Source of the DNA: Prorocentrum cordatum
Taxonomy: Eukaryota > Sar > Dinophyceae > Prorocentrales > Prorocentraceae
Length of the DNA: 48,372 nucleotides
Direction of reading: 5' to 3'
NCBI GenBank assembly: GCA_963575745.1
Contig: CAUYUJ010006473.1
Coordinates: 5,001-53,372 of the forward strand
Shown here: positions 35,467 to 45,600 of the stretch, piece by piece
How the letters are laid out: each line of letters opens with the position of its first letter
Position numbering within the stretch: the first letter of the stretch is position 1
The notes under the pieces: generated by a model
Databases searched by the model: none
Told to the model about the DNA's origin: nothing
The model's input: the letters and a program-made list of their open reading frames with translations, nothing else
Made by a program: the position numbers and the translations under genes

Positions 35467-36746
35467 CACACTCACACACTGACACGCACGCGCACACGCG
35501 CACACACACACGCAAATTCACGCGAACAGACAGGCAGACACACACACAGACGCACAGAAAGACAGACTCACAGACAGATTCACAGGCAGACAGACACACA
35601 GACACGCAGACACACACACAAAGACACGCAGACACAAGGATACACAGACACAGAGACAACCAGTCACACAGACACATACACACCCAGAAACGCAGACACT
35701 CAGACACACAGACACACGAACACACAAACACACAGACATACAAACACACAGACGACCACGCGGACACACGGACACAAAAGACACGGACGCACAGACACAC
35801 AGACAAACAGACACAGAGACACACAGACAGACATATACACAGACACACAGACACACAGACACACAGACACACATACACACAGACACACGAACTCACAGAC
35901 ACACATAAACACAGACACACAAACACTCAGACACTCAAACACACAGACACACGGACACACGAACACACAGACACCAGCACACAGACACACGGACACACCA
36001 ACACAAAAACAAACAGGACTCACAGACATTCAGAAACACAGACACACAGACACACATACACACAGACACACAAACACACAGACACATGGTTACACGGACA
36101 CGCTGACACACAGACACACAGACACACACACGGGCCCACAGACACACAGACGCACAGACACACAGACACATGGGCACACGGACACGCTGCCACACAGACA
36201 CACGGACGCACACAGACACACAGACACACAGACACACAGACACAGAGACATACAGACACACAAATACAAGGATACACAGAAACACAGACACACAGACACA
36301 CGGACACACTGACAGACGGACACCCAAACACCCAGACACACAGACACACAGACACATAGACACACAGGCAACCAGACACACAGATACACAGACACACAGA
36401 CACACGGACACAAAGAAAGACAGAAAAACACACACAGGCACAGGGACACACAGACACACAAACACACAGACACACAAACACACAGACACACAGACACACA
36501 GACACGCAAAAATTTGGACATTCAGACACACAGACACACAGACACACAGACACACAGACACACAGAAAGACAGAAAGACAGAAACACAAGCACACAGACA
36601 CACAGACACAGAAACACACATACACACAAACACACAGACATTCAAGCACACTGACACACGCAGCACCAGACACACAGACACGCAGACACTCAGACACACA
36701 GACACACAGACACACAGACGCACAGAGACGCAGTCACACGCAGACA

Positions 36747-36796
36747 CGGGGCCAGCCCTCCCTCCGCTCCAGCCACTTCGCCCTCACGGAGCGCCA
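36747..36796. repeat. Half GC-rich island beside the copy 2 gene
   Basis: Only the right half of the island is present: GGGGCCAGCCCTCCCTCCG, then CTCCAGCCACTTCGCC and CTCACGGAGCGCC. It joins the microsatellite to unique sequence that leads to the copy 2 stop codon at 36931. Confidence 0.85.
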
Positions 36797-36930
36797 GCGG
36801 AGAGAAAAGACTTGAGGGGGGAGGAGCCGAACCTCGCAGCACAGCCTTGCCCTAGTTTACCCGCTCCCCCCCCCGTCTTGCTTCCCCTCTCTTCCCCCCT
36901 CAACACCCAGCCCCCGCCGCACCCCCCGCC
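36797..36930. other. 3' flank of the copy 2 gene
   Basis: 134 bp of C-rich sequence between the half island and the copy 2 stop codon. It presumably includes the 3' untranslated end of the transposon gene. I see no convincing polyadenylation signal or Helitron-type terminal hairpin. Confidence 0.4.
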
Positions 36931-39507
36931 CTATCGACCCGCATGCCAGGCGGACCCCGCAGACGGATCCAGCTCATTCCCCTGCGTACCCACGCACCTC
37001 CCTCGGGCCCCCTCCGAGACCCGCTGCGACGCGCGCGTCGCATCCCCCAACTCGCGGCTGCGCTGGAACGCAGCCAAGTTCTCGATCCTCCCCGCGCCGA
37101 AACCTGTCACCACTCGCGCGGCGCCGCCGCCACTCGACGGCCCAGACGGCTCCGCGCGCCTCGGGCGCACCAGTACCCCCCCCCGTATATACGCGCCCTC
37201 GCCCGCGGCAGCCCCCTCCTCGACCGCGACGGGGCCGGGCGCAGCTCGCGCCGCCAAACGCGCCGAGCTCCTCCGCGGGACCCCGGCCTCTGACCGAGGC
37301 TCCACCTTTCGTTTCCCCGACGCTGAAACCCGCACCGCCTCCACCGCTGCCGCATCTTTCCCCCCCGCGACACTCGCGCACGCCACATCGCCACCTAGAC
37401 CCCCGCCGCCCGCGCGCGCCCCCCCGGACCCTCGAGCACCTCGGACGCGCCCTGGCCCAGCGACGTCGCGCTCCCCGCCGACATCCCTGACGCCAGCCGC
37501 GCCCGCCGCGCCACCCGCCGCCCCTGCATCCGAGCGAGGCGTCGCCGTCTTTGCCCGTGCCCGCCGCGCGGCGGAACGCGGAGCGGCGCCACCAGGCGAG
37601 CCAGAGACCCCCCCCTCCCTCGGAGACACCGCCCCCCCGCCAACCCCAGCGGTCAAGTCGTGGGCGCCTGCCGCGCCCCTTGACTCGGCTGCGCCCGAAG
37701 CCCTGCCCTTCGTCGTGACCGCTCGCCGCCCAGCCGCACCATCACCATCGACGGCGCGCCCCTCCCCTGACGTCGAAAACGCACACTTCCTCCGCAGGCG
37801 CCTGCTCGCGGAACGCGGCTCGGCGGCGGCAACCGAGACAACGCCCTCCCTGCGTCCTCCACGGCCTGGCCCTGCACCAACTCCACCGCCGGACGTAGGC
37901 TCACCCCTCGACCCAACAGACGCCGAAGCCCCGGCCCGATCGCCCGCGACGCCGCCCGCGCGCCCGTTCCCTCGGGCCGCCGACGCCCCACTCCCCCCCT
38001 CGCGCTCCGTCGCTCCGTCGGCGCCACCACCAACAGCCCCACCCCCGCCCCATCCGCCGCCACCAGACGCACTCGCATCACCGCCCCCCGGCCCACTCCC
38101 GCCACTGCCCTGCCCCTCACGCGCTTCGTCCACCTCGGTCGCACCTGCGCCCGCGCCCTGCCCCTGACCGCGGCCCAGGCGGCAATACACTGCCATGTAC
38201 GCCTCCTTCTGCTTGATGTGCGCCGGCTCGTCTCGGATCAAGCGCGGTGGCTCGTCGTCGTCAAACATGAAGTACCTCCCATCATGAACGCGGCACAGAG
38301 TCGTGTAATGGCCGCAATTAACTGACCGCCCATTATGGTAAACCACACCGACCAACTGCATCTGGGGAAGCCCTGACAGCCTCAGTTGCTCTTCCACCCA
38401 CACTGCCTCCCGCGCCTCGGAGCCCCTCCTCAATTGAACCACCAGAACCTGTGGCACACCAGTGGCTCTCGTCTGCCTCACGTGCTTAACCCGGTCGTGC
38501 TCGTCGCGGCAGCACCCCGGGCAGCTCTTCTCGATATCTTCAGGAGCACAAAAGTCGCAGTACAACTCCTGCAGCATCAAGGGCCCACCTGGACGCCCAT
38601 GAACACGCAGCTTCAGCACATCCTCAGCCTCGTACGCGACCGTCTCGTAATTGCACACGTCACACTTCTCCCGCTTCTCCACGACGAACCCGAACATCTG
38701 ATCAACGCACGTCACCCGCAGATTCACCGCGCGGATGCTATCGGGTTCCCGCTGCGCAAACCGACCTGCCAACATCTCTGCGTCACGCGCAGCCACCAAC
38801 AGCTTACCCCAATACGCAAACACATCCTGCTGCTGCCACGGGTCATTGAACTCACTCGGCCGCCCCATCACATCGTCGTCGCAGTCAACGCTCGTACTCC
38901 GCAGCACACTCACAGGTCCCTGCTGCCAGCGTCGCGAGCACAACTGGTTGTACGTCTCCCACATCCCGCACACGCAACAACGCCCCGTGCCCCGGTCCTC
39001 GCACTGCTGCTCTGAATGCCATCGAAGCCACTCCCAGACGGCAGGCGTCCGCAACATCAGCTGCGTCACACTGACCACGTAGCAGGTGTGCCATGGCCGC
39101 GGCATCCCTCGGACGGGCACGCACCGCACGCTGTCCCACGAAGCCGCGCGAATGCCAGCCACGTTCGGAACATCCATGTCTGCCGGGCCCAGTGGCGGCC
39201 GAGGCGGGCAGGGGCTCGGCGGCGGCGGAACCGGGCGCCCCAAAGCAAACAAACTCTGTGGCCCGAACGCTGCGGATATCGCTTGTTCCCGACGGCGCTG
39301 TCGGCGGCCGGCAGCCCGCTGCTGCGTCCGCAAGTACGCCTCACGATCTCGTTCCTGCGCCTGCTGCCGGGCCAGCGCCGCGGCCTCTCGACCACGCTGT
39401 AACCGACTCTGAACCTCCACACCCTCCAGTCTCTGTGACTGATCGCGCGTCGCCTGCAGCACGACTCGCGCGCGCTGCGCCACGGCCCTCATCTTCTGCT
39501 CCCGAGA
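36931..39507 (-). CDS. USP-type deubiquitinase domain and low-complexity tail, copy 2
   Basis: In frame after the TGA. A Gln/Arg-rich coiled region (about 39490-39260) precedes a complete USP (peptidase C19) domain. Its features are the Cys box WHTCYVVSVTQLML (about 39050-39093), the QQQDVFAYWGKLL box, CDVC and CPGC zinc-knuckle pairs, VPQVLVVQLRRG, the His box CGHYTTLCRV (about 38290-38320), FMFDDDEPP with the acidic triad position, and EAYMAVYCR. Such enzymes remove ubiquitin from proteins. A Gly/Ala/Arg-rich tail of about 410 residues follows, with a short ordered-looking end (RIENLAAFQRSRELGDATRA). The natural stop at 36931 gives the gene's 3' end. Confidence 0.88.
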   Translation of the reverse strand, partial: SREQKMRAVAQRARVVLQATRDQSQRLEGVEVQSRLQRGREAAALARQQAQERDREAYLRTQQRAAGRRQRRREQAISAAFGPQSLFALGRPVPPPPSPCPPRPPLGPADMDVPNVAGIRAASWDSVRCVPVRGMPRPWHTCYVVSVTQLMLRTPAVWEWLRWHSEQQCEDRGTGRCCVCGMWETYNQLCSRRWQQGPVSVLRSTSVDCDDDVMGRPSEFNDPWQQQDVFAYWGKLLVAARDAEMLAGRFAQREPDSIRAVNLRVTCVDQMFGFVVEKREKCDVCNYETVAYEAEDVLKLRVHGRPGGPLMLQELYCDFCAPEDIEKSCPGCCRDEHDRVKHVRQTRATGVPQVLVVQLRRGSEAREAVWVEEQLRLSGLPQMQLVGVVYHNGRSVNCGHYTTLCRVHDGRYFMFDDDEPPRLIRDEPAHIKQKEAYMAVYCRLGRGQGQGAGAGATEVDEAREGQGSGGSGPGGGDASASGGGGWGGGGAVGGGADGATEREGGSGASAARGNGRAGGVAGDRAGASASVGSRGEPTSGGGVGAGPGRGGRREGVVSVAAAEPRSASRRLRRKCAFSTSGEGRAVDGDGAAGRRAVTTKGRASGAAESRGAAGAHDLTAGVGGGAVSPREGGVSGSPGGAAPRSAARRARAKTATPRSDAGAAGGAAGAAGVRDVGGERDVAGPGRVRGARGSGGARAGGGGLGGDVACASVAGGKDAAAVEAVRVSASGKRKVEPRSEAGVPRRSSARLAARAAPGPVAVEEGAAAGEGAYIRGGVLVRPRRAEPSGPSSGGGAARVVTGFGAGRIENLAAFQRSRELGDATRASQRVSEGARGRCVGTQGNELDPSAGSAWHAGR

Positions 39508-39510
39508 TCA

Positions 39511-42500
39511 AAAGCACGCGTGGGCACGCACATACCCGAACAGCCCATAGTGGTCGGACATGTGGAACTCGGAACCCTCGAAGAACACCTTCCCTTTCCC
39601 TACCAAGTGCACCTCGGACCAGAGATCCGCTCCAAAGAGCACCCGGTCACGTCTCTGGCCGACAGCCCCCCTCTCGCCGAGCCCCGAATAGAACTTATTG
39701 CCGGGGCAACCCCAGGATCGGCCCTCATCCCATGCGTCCCTCAGACGCAACTGCTCCACGGCTGCCTGCACCTGCGCATCCGTGCTGTTCATGTCGCCCA
39801 CGATGAGCAGCCGATGGCATTCGTCCCCGCACTTCGCCACAATCTTCCCAAGTATCGCACGACGCCGTTCCCATGACGCGTCCGTGGGCAGGTGCACCGC
39901 CGCCACGTGCACGTGCCCATCGCCGCCGGCGCCGCCGTCTCCGGGCACCTGGACACGGCACCGCACGCACGGATCCTGCCCTGGCACAGCCACAGATTCC
40001 GCCCGCAGACCGTGCCTGACGTACAGATGCACATACCCCCTGGACTCGTGCGCCTGCGCAACGCCCGCCAATTGAAACTCCCCTGACAGCTCCTCGCACG
40101 CACCCCCGCCCTCGCACTCCTGCAAGGCAACGACGTCACACCCGCGCGCCTGCCTCCAACGGAGCACCTCGCCAAGAACCGCGGCGCGCTGATCCCGCGC
40201 GGTCCAGGAATGCGGCGACACGGCAGCGCGATGCCCACCAGCAATGTTCCACGTCGCAAACGACAACGTCGACGCGCCCTCAAGGCCCTCTCCCTCGCCT
40301 GCCTCGTCCACGGCCCTCCCCACCACACCCGCTATCGCCCGGCCCGCGCCCGCCGCACTGGGCCCAGACACATTCGCGCGCGGGGCGGCGCCGAAGAGGT
40401 CCAGAGCGTCACGGCACTCCTGGTCCGAGAGCAACAACTCCATGACATCCCGCGCACCCCGCGCGCCGACGCCCGCGCGGAAAGACGCGAACGCGCCCCG
40501 CAACGCACGACACACGTCTTGCACGAACGACTCCGCCGACGCATCCAGCACCCTGGCACCGGCCCCGCGACCAACGTGGCCCAGCAGGAGCCCGAGTGCG
40601 CCGGCGATCCTCTGCGAAGGCACCCGAACTTGCGGCGCCTCCCCAAACTCTACCACTGGTGGCGGGCGCCGCCCATCACTGGCCTGTATCGGCCGCAGCA
40701 GCGCGTCGATATTCCGAGCGATTCGCCCTGCAACCGCCTCCCTGCGGCCTCGATCGTACCCGCACACGGTCAGAGACTCGGCACGCCCGAGCGCCTCCCC
40801 CGCCCGACCAGCCTGGACGCGCACGAAGATCCAATCCTGGGGAACGCCAGACACGCTCAGAGCGTCCACGGCAGCAACCATCAGCAACTCCTTCTTATCG
40901 CTGACGCAGCTCGCGTCCCAAACGCTCGTCCAGTTGTGCGCCACCCTAGCAAAATGCTCTGGGTTCTCCTCCGCGCCGACGTGCTCGCCCACCTTTGCCG
41001 AGGCCACAGTCATCGACAGGTCTAACCCTGAGCACAGCTGTCGCGCCACCTTCAGGAAGAACTCCAACGCCTGACGCTCCAGTCTGCCCTCCGCCAGAGC
41101 GCTCTCCGACCGCACGTTCACGACCCACTTGTCCATCCGCAGCGCGCAGCCACCGCGAACGTCCCCGAACACATCCTTCATCTTCCTGGCCGCCTTATCC
41201 AAGCTTCCGTGCAGTCTCGGCGGCACCAGCGCACCCATGGCTTCCTTCACAGCGCTCATGTGCAGCGGGCCCAGGCTCGGTTCCACGACATCGAACACGC
41301 GACCATCCCACCGCCCACACGCCACCCACCGATCCCCCATCATGTCAGCGACACGGCCCAACAACTCCACTCCGTCGTCGTCCGGGCGCTCCCGCGACAG
41401 CCGCGCAGCGGCAGCCCTCAAACGCCCCCGCAACTCTTCCACCGTGTCAACACCAGAGAAATCCTCGGCATCCCCACCCGCCAGCTCCCGCGCGGCCTCG
41501 CGTTCCTCCAACGTCACACCGCGCACCCTCTTCCGGTCCAGGAGCCTGTCAGCCACGGCGGTCAGACGCCGCCGCGCGACGTCATCACCCCCCTCCTCGG
41601 CATCGACAGCCTCAGCCAACGCGGACACGCACGGCGCGCCGTCCTCACCCCAGAGCCAAGTGTCATCATCCACCACTCTGTTCAGACCTCTGAGCCTCTC
41701 CGCCTGCGCCGCACGGACGGTCTCGAGACGGCCCAACAATCTCCCCGCCGCACACCTCTCCTCTGCGGTCCACAAATCCGCCTCGCAGTACACATACTTC
41801 CGCAACGTTGACGAAGCGCGCGCCTCCAACCGCAGCTCGAACCGACGGCGCTCCCGGAACGCCGTCGTGTGCCTGGCCCGCATGAAGTCCTCGTACTCCG
41901 GCAAGTCTTCCTCGAACACCAAGTCCCACGGATGCCTGACGCGCGTCGTTGCGACGAACCCGATCCCAGCGACGGCCGCGGTCTTCGCCGACATGTGCAC
42001 GCGGAATTTCGCCAACGTCATCCCCTGCGCCTTCCAGTGCGTCAAAGCCCACGCCAGCTGCAGCGGGTAGTTCTCGCGCGCGAGGCCGTCCTCCGTCGTG
42101 GACGATACAGTCTGCCTCCAGATGGGCACCCAGTTCTTGCGCACAGGATCGTTCTTGAAGAAAGACCGCGGCTCGCCAATCTCGTCCTTTCCCAGATCGA
42201 CGTCGTCGAACTCGACGAAAACACAAATGGGCGCCTGCAGATCCGGGCGCGCACTGTTGTGCGGGTCCGCCCCGTCCGGCCACATGTACCCGCGCAGCGT
42301 GCCCATCGCCCCGTTCATCACCCCCGCCTCGACCCACAAGTTCTGCGTCAGCAGCACGCGCGCCCCTTCACACATGTGAAGCTCGTTCTCGATCCCTCGG
42401 AAATCGTCGGCCGCCATCTCTTCCGGCCGAGATTTACTTTTTTCCTTCCAATTGTGATAGGCGCGCAGAGACGCAATGGGCTTGCCACTGGCAGCCGCCA

Positions 42501-42636
42501 CCTGGTACAGCCTCTCCAGGTTCACCCTATCCGCGCCGCAGTCACCCGACGCCCGATCCTTCCTGCCATCCATCAGCAGCGGCGCCGTCTCGAACGCTGC
42601 GAGCTCCTCCCTGCCCTCCTTCGTCATCTGCAGCAC
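39511..42636 (-). CDS. Helicase C-half, linker and EEP endonuclease, copy 2
   Basis: In frame with the segment upstream of the TAG; where copy 1 reads RNRSVLQMT this copy reads RNR-stop-VLQMT. It contains VLLTQNLWVEAGVMNGAMG, motif VI NYPLQLAWALTHWKAQGMTL (about 42020-42070), the long conserved linker, and an EEP fold: FATWNIAGGH (about 40230-40260), VVALQECEG, LLIVGDMNSTD, RRDRVLFG and FHMSDHYG. All expected EEP catalytic residues are visible. EN domains like this are a mark of Helentrons, where they are thought to help target cleavage. It ends at a TGA (39508-39510) where copy 1 has GGT. Confidence 0.88.
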
Positions 42637-45600
42637 CTACCTGTTCCGGCGCCTCAACCACGCATGATCCGACTGGTCCCACGTGCACTGCGCCATTCCT
42701 TTGGTCACCTCCAGAAAACGATCGGCATCCCGCCGGTACTCCGCCTGCCGCTCGGCGGACAGACCCTCCTTCTTCCCACTCCATCTGTGCACGCGCCGTA
42801 GCACTGCGACGTCCTGGAACGTATTGCGCACAAACTGGCCCGTGGCCACCAACTTCTCCGTGCTCCACGCATCGTCTGGAGTGCGCTCCGCCCCCCTCGG
42901 CTTATTTTTCCCCTGCCCCTCATACTTGCCCATTCGATACAACGGATCGTCGCCGATGGGCGGCGCCTGCTGCGGATCTCCTGCCAGCACGACATCCTTC
43001 CCGCCGAGATACACTGGCTCGTCCTCCTCCATCTTCCTCCCCTTTCCTCCTTTTCCGCCTCCTCCGCGTGCCGCTAACTTCGCATCCGTGCCCAGAGTGT
43101 CCTGCACCTTGTACTCGATCTTCCCCAACATCTGCCGCCCGATCATACTCATCTCATCCAACACAAACAGCTTCGCCTGCCGCAACCGGTCCCGCGTCCG
43201 CAAGAAGCTTTCACCGCCCTTTTGCTTCCAAGGCCCGCAGTACCCCACCGGAACGCCGAAAGCCCTGTGCAGAGTAGTCGCCCCATACTTCAACTGGAAC
43301 GAGGCGCACCCTGTCGGAGCAGCCAGCAAACAGCAATTCCGCACCTCCTCCTCAATCTCCGACTGAGAGCGCCTTCCCTCCCGCATCCCACCCCGGAGGC
43401 CCGGCACCCGATCCATTCTGGTCCGCGGAGCCGTCTGACGCGCCCTCTGTCGCCTCGCCGCCACAAAACTACGCACCGTGCGCGACTTCCCCGTGCCTGC
43501 CACGCCCGTGACCATCAGGCGGAGCGGGTCCTTCTCGGAGTGGCGTCCAACCATAACGATGTCGTGGGCAAACTTCTGCCAGGGGTCCAGGTCTTCGCGC
43601 AAGACGACCTCGGCCCCGTCACCCACGTTGGCCTTGCCGTACCAGACATCGCGCAGCTCCTCGAGGCGCCGCTTCTCCCCTGTGGACACATTGCACGGTT
43701 CATCCAGCCAATTGACATCCTTCGGGTTCACACGCACCCTCCCGCGAACGTCCTCCCGCGCCACATCCCCGACGCGCACGTCTGCCGCCTGCACCGCGGG
43801 GCCCGCCGCGCTAACACGCTCATCCGCTGGGCGGCGATCCCACTCGGACACCTCCCCCGCACCTGCGGCAACCTCCACACCCTCCCCTGGTCGCGGGTCG
43901 CGCAACACGATATCCCGAGGCTCCTCGTTGGGATCGTCCTCGGCGTTCTGCGCGAGTCTGTCCACCAGCTCCTCCCCGTCCTCCCCCGACTCCGCCGCAT
44001 CGCTCTCTCTGCCAGCGTCACCCTCCCTCGAGCCACCGTCGGATTCCTGGCCCCCCACGTCGCCCGCGGCGTCGCCCGCCCCAGCGTCACGCCCCTGCTG
44101 CCGCGCCCGGTGCCGACGCACCATCTCGCGGCGCGTCCGCCTCAGCTGCTCGCGGTTGGTCCGCACCCCACCAGCCTCCAAGATTGCGCCCAGCACCTCC
44201 TTGTAGAACGGATTCGCGCGTTCGTACTGCTCCACGACCCACGCCGGCACCCACTGTCGGAGCATCGGGTCCGTGAGCATCTCCATCAACATATCTCCCC
44301 AGAACCGATCCTCCCTGCCCCTCCAAGCCGCCCCCCCCGACTTGAACCACAGATCCTGCACTCCCAGGAACCGATCGCCCCCAGCATGGGGCACGAAATC
44401 CATGGCCCCAATGCAGACTTCCGGCACAGGGCGGACGTCGCGCCGCATCTCTTCACCGATCATGGCTCTGCGGTCCGCCGTCGCCATGTGCCGCCAGTGC
44501 GCGATGACGTTCGCCCGCGCGTACGCCTCGTGGCAGGCGTGCTCCACGTTCGCACACTCCGCGCTATAGCCGGGCGTCACCTGCAGGCACACCGCAGGGT
44601 TCCCGCGCCTCAGCTTCCCTCGATACACGGCGTACTTCCAGTAAAACTCGAAGTGTGACACATCGCGCACCTCCTCCTCCGTGATGGACCCGTCGCCCCG
44701 GGCCCGCTGGCGCCGCACCAACTCCAGGCGCTTGTCGAACTTGTCCACTTTGCTATCCCAGTGAACCGGCTCATCCTCCGACTTGTCCCGCAGCGCGGAC
44801 GCAGGCTTCAGGGCACGCGCGCCCGTCGTGTTCAGAGTCACGACGGGCATCATGGACAAAACCATTGGCAAGCGCAACCCCAGCAGCGCCACTTCGTAAC
44901 AATGGTAATCCCTCCCCTCTCTATAACTTAAACTCAGCACAATCTTAAAATGGTAATCCCTCTCCCCAAGCATCCGAGCGAAGAACTTCTGGATCGAGCG
45001 TCGGAGGAAGTCGGTGCCCTCGCCGTCGGGAACGTACGCGCAGACCTCGTTGACGGCGTCGTCCAGCACCTCCTTGATCTTCCGCGAGCCCTTGGGCGCT
45101 TTCGTCGCATATTTTGTGACGTACTCCACAACGGCCCACAGGTTCAGGACGGGGCGCCAATCGATGTTCCCCATATTGGCCAGGAGCACGTGCTCCTCGT
45201 AGCTGTTGCAGAGCCTGTCGTTCCTCGGGAACACCGCCTGCCAGTGGCCCTCCCTGCGCCCCTTCTCCATCCGGAACGGTCTCGGCCCGACGCGGCCCCA
45301 CCTCTCTCGCGGAAAATCATACCGGCAGAACACGCACCCCTTCTTGCCGCGCGCACACGCATGTACCCCGAGCTTCGGCGGGCCCATGCCATGCTTCGTG
45401 TGGCGCGCAACCCTGTTCACCAGCGCGGACACCATTCTCCGAACCGGCTGCACGTCCACCGTCCCTGCTGCCTCGGACTGAAAGGCCTCGTCCAGAACCT
45501 TCCGCAAGTTCAAGCACTCCGGCGCAGACGCAGGCACGCTCCGGACCGCCCGGGCCTCCGACGTCTCAGCAGCAGCCTGGTCTTCCATCTCCACGTCAAC

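Larger units (their letters stand above)
27778..36700. repeat. Tandem duplication of about 4.7 kb within the array
   Basis: Non-repetitive landmarks recur at a near-constant offset: islands 3 and 5 (4,707), islands 4 and 6 (4,742), GAAACAACCAGACACACAGA near 28690 and 33410, the GCATACACGCACACAGAC block near 29372 and 34100, and TTACACGGACACGCTGAC near 31356 and 36085 (4,729). The second unit is shorter at its right end. Confidence 0.8.
25690..36745. repeat. 11-kb (CACAGA)n/(CA)n microsatellite array with GC-rich islands
   Basis: The array is dominated by ACACAG hexamers with (CA)n, (ACAT)n and (CAGA)n stretches, broken by six related GC-rich islands. The hexamer has no stop codon in any of its six reading frames, which explains the long His-Thr-Asp-Thr-Gln and Cys-Val-Ser frames on both strands. 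None is a credible gene. Confidence 0.95.

Noticed and set aside
25690-36745. Dozens of His-Thr-Asp-Thr-Gln and Cys-Val-Ser-Val open frames, some over 700 codons
   Set aside because: CACAGA repeats are stop-free in all six frames, so the frames carry no evidence of coding.
25690-36745. CRISPR array
   Set aside because: There is no constant repeat alternating with unique spacers; the units are degenerate microsatellite with irregular islands.
36840-36870. CTAG near the 3' side of copy 2 as a Helitron CTRR terminus
   Set aside because: No hairpin precedes it on the minus strand, and a four-base match is too weak.
42637-42639. Reassigned TAG codon (alternative genetic code)
   Set aside because: The in-frame TAG sites correspond to different residues in the other copy (Ser, Gln, Leu), and TGA also occurs, so simple nonsense mutations fit better.
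44901-44962. Spliceosomal intron in copy 2
   Set aside because: Removing exactly 48 bp allows only GG-AG borders, and the insertion is in frame without stops.
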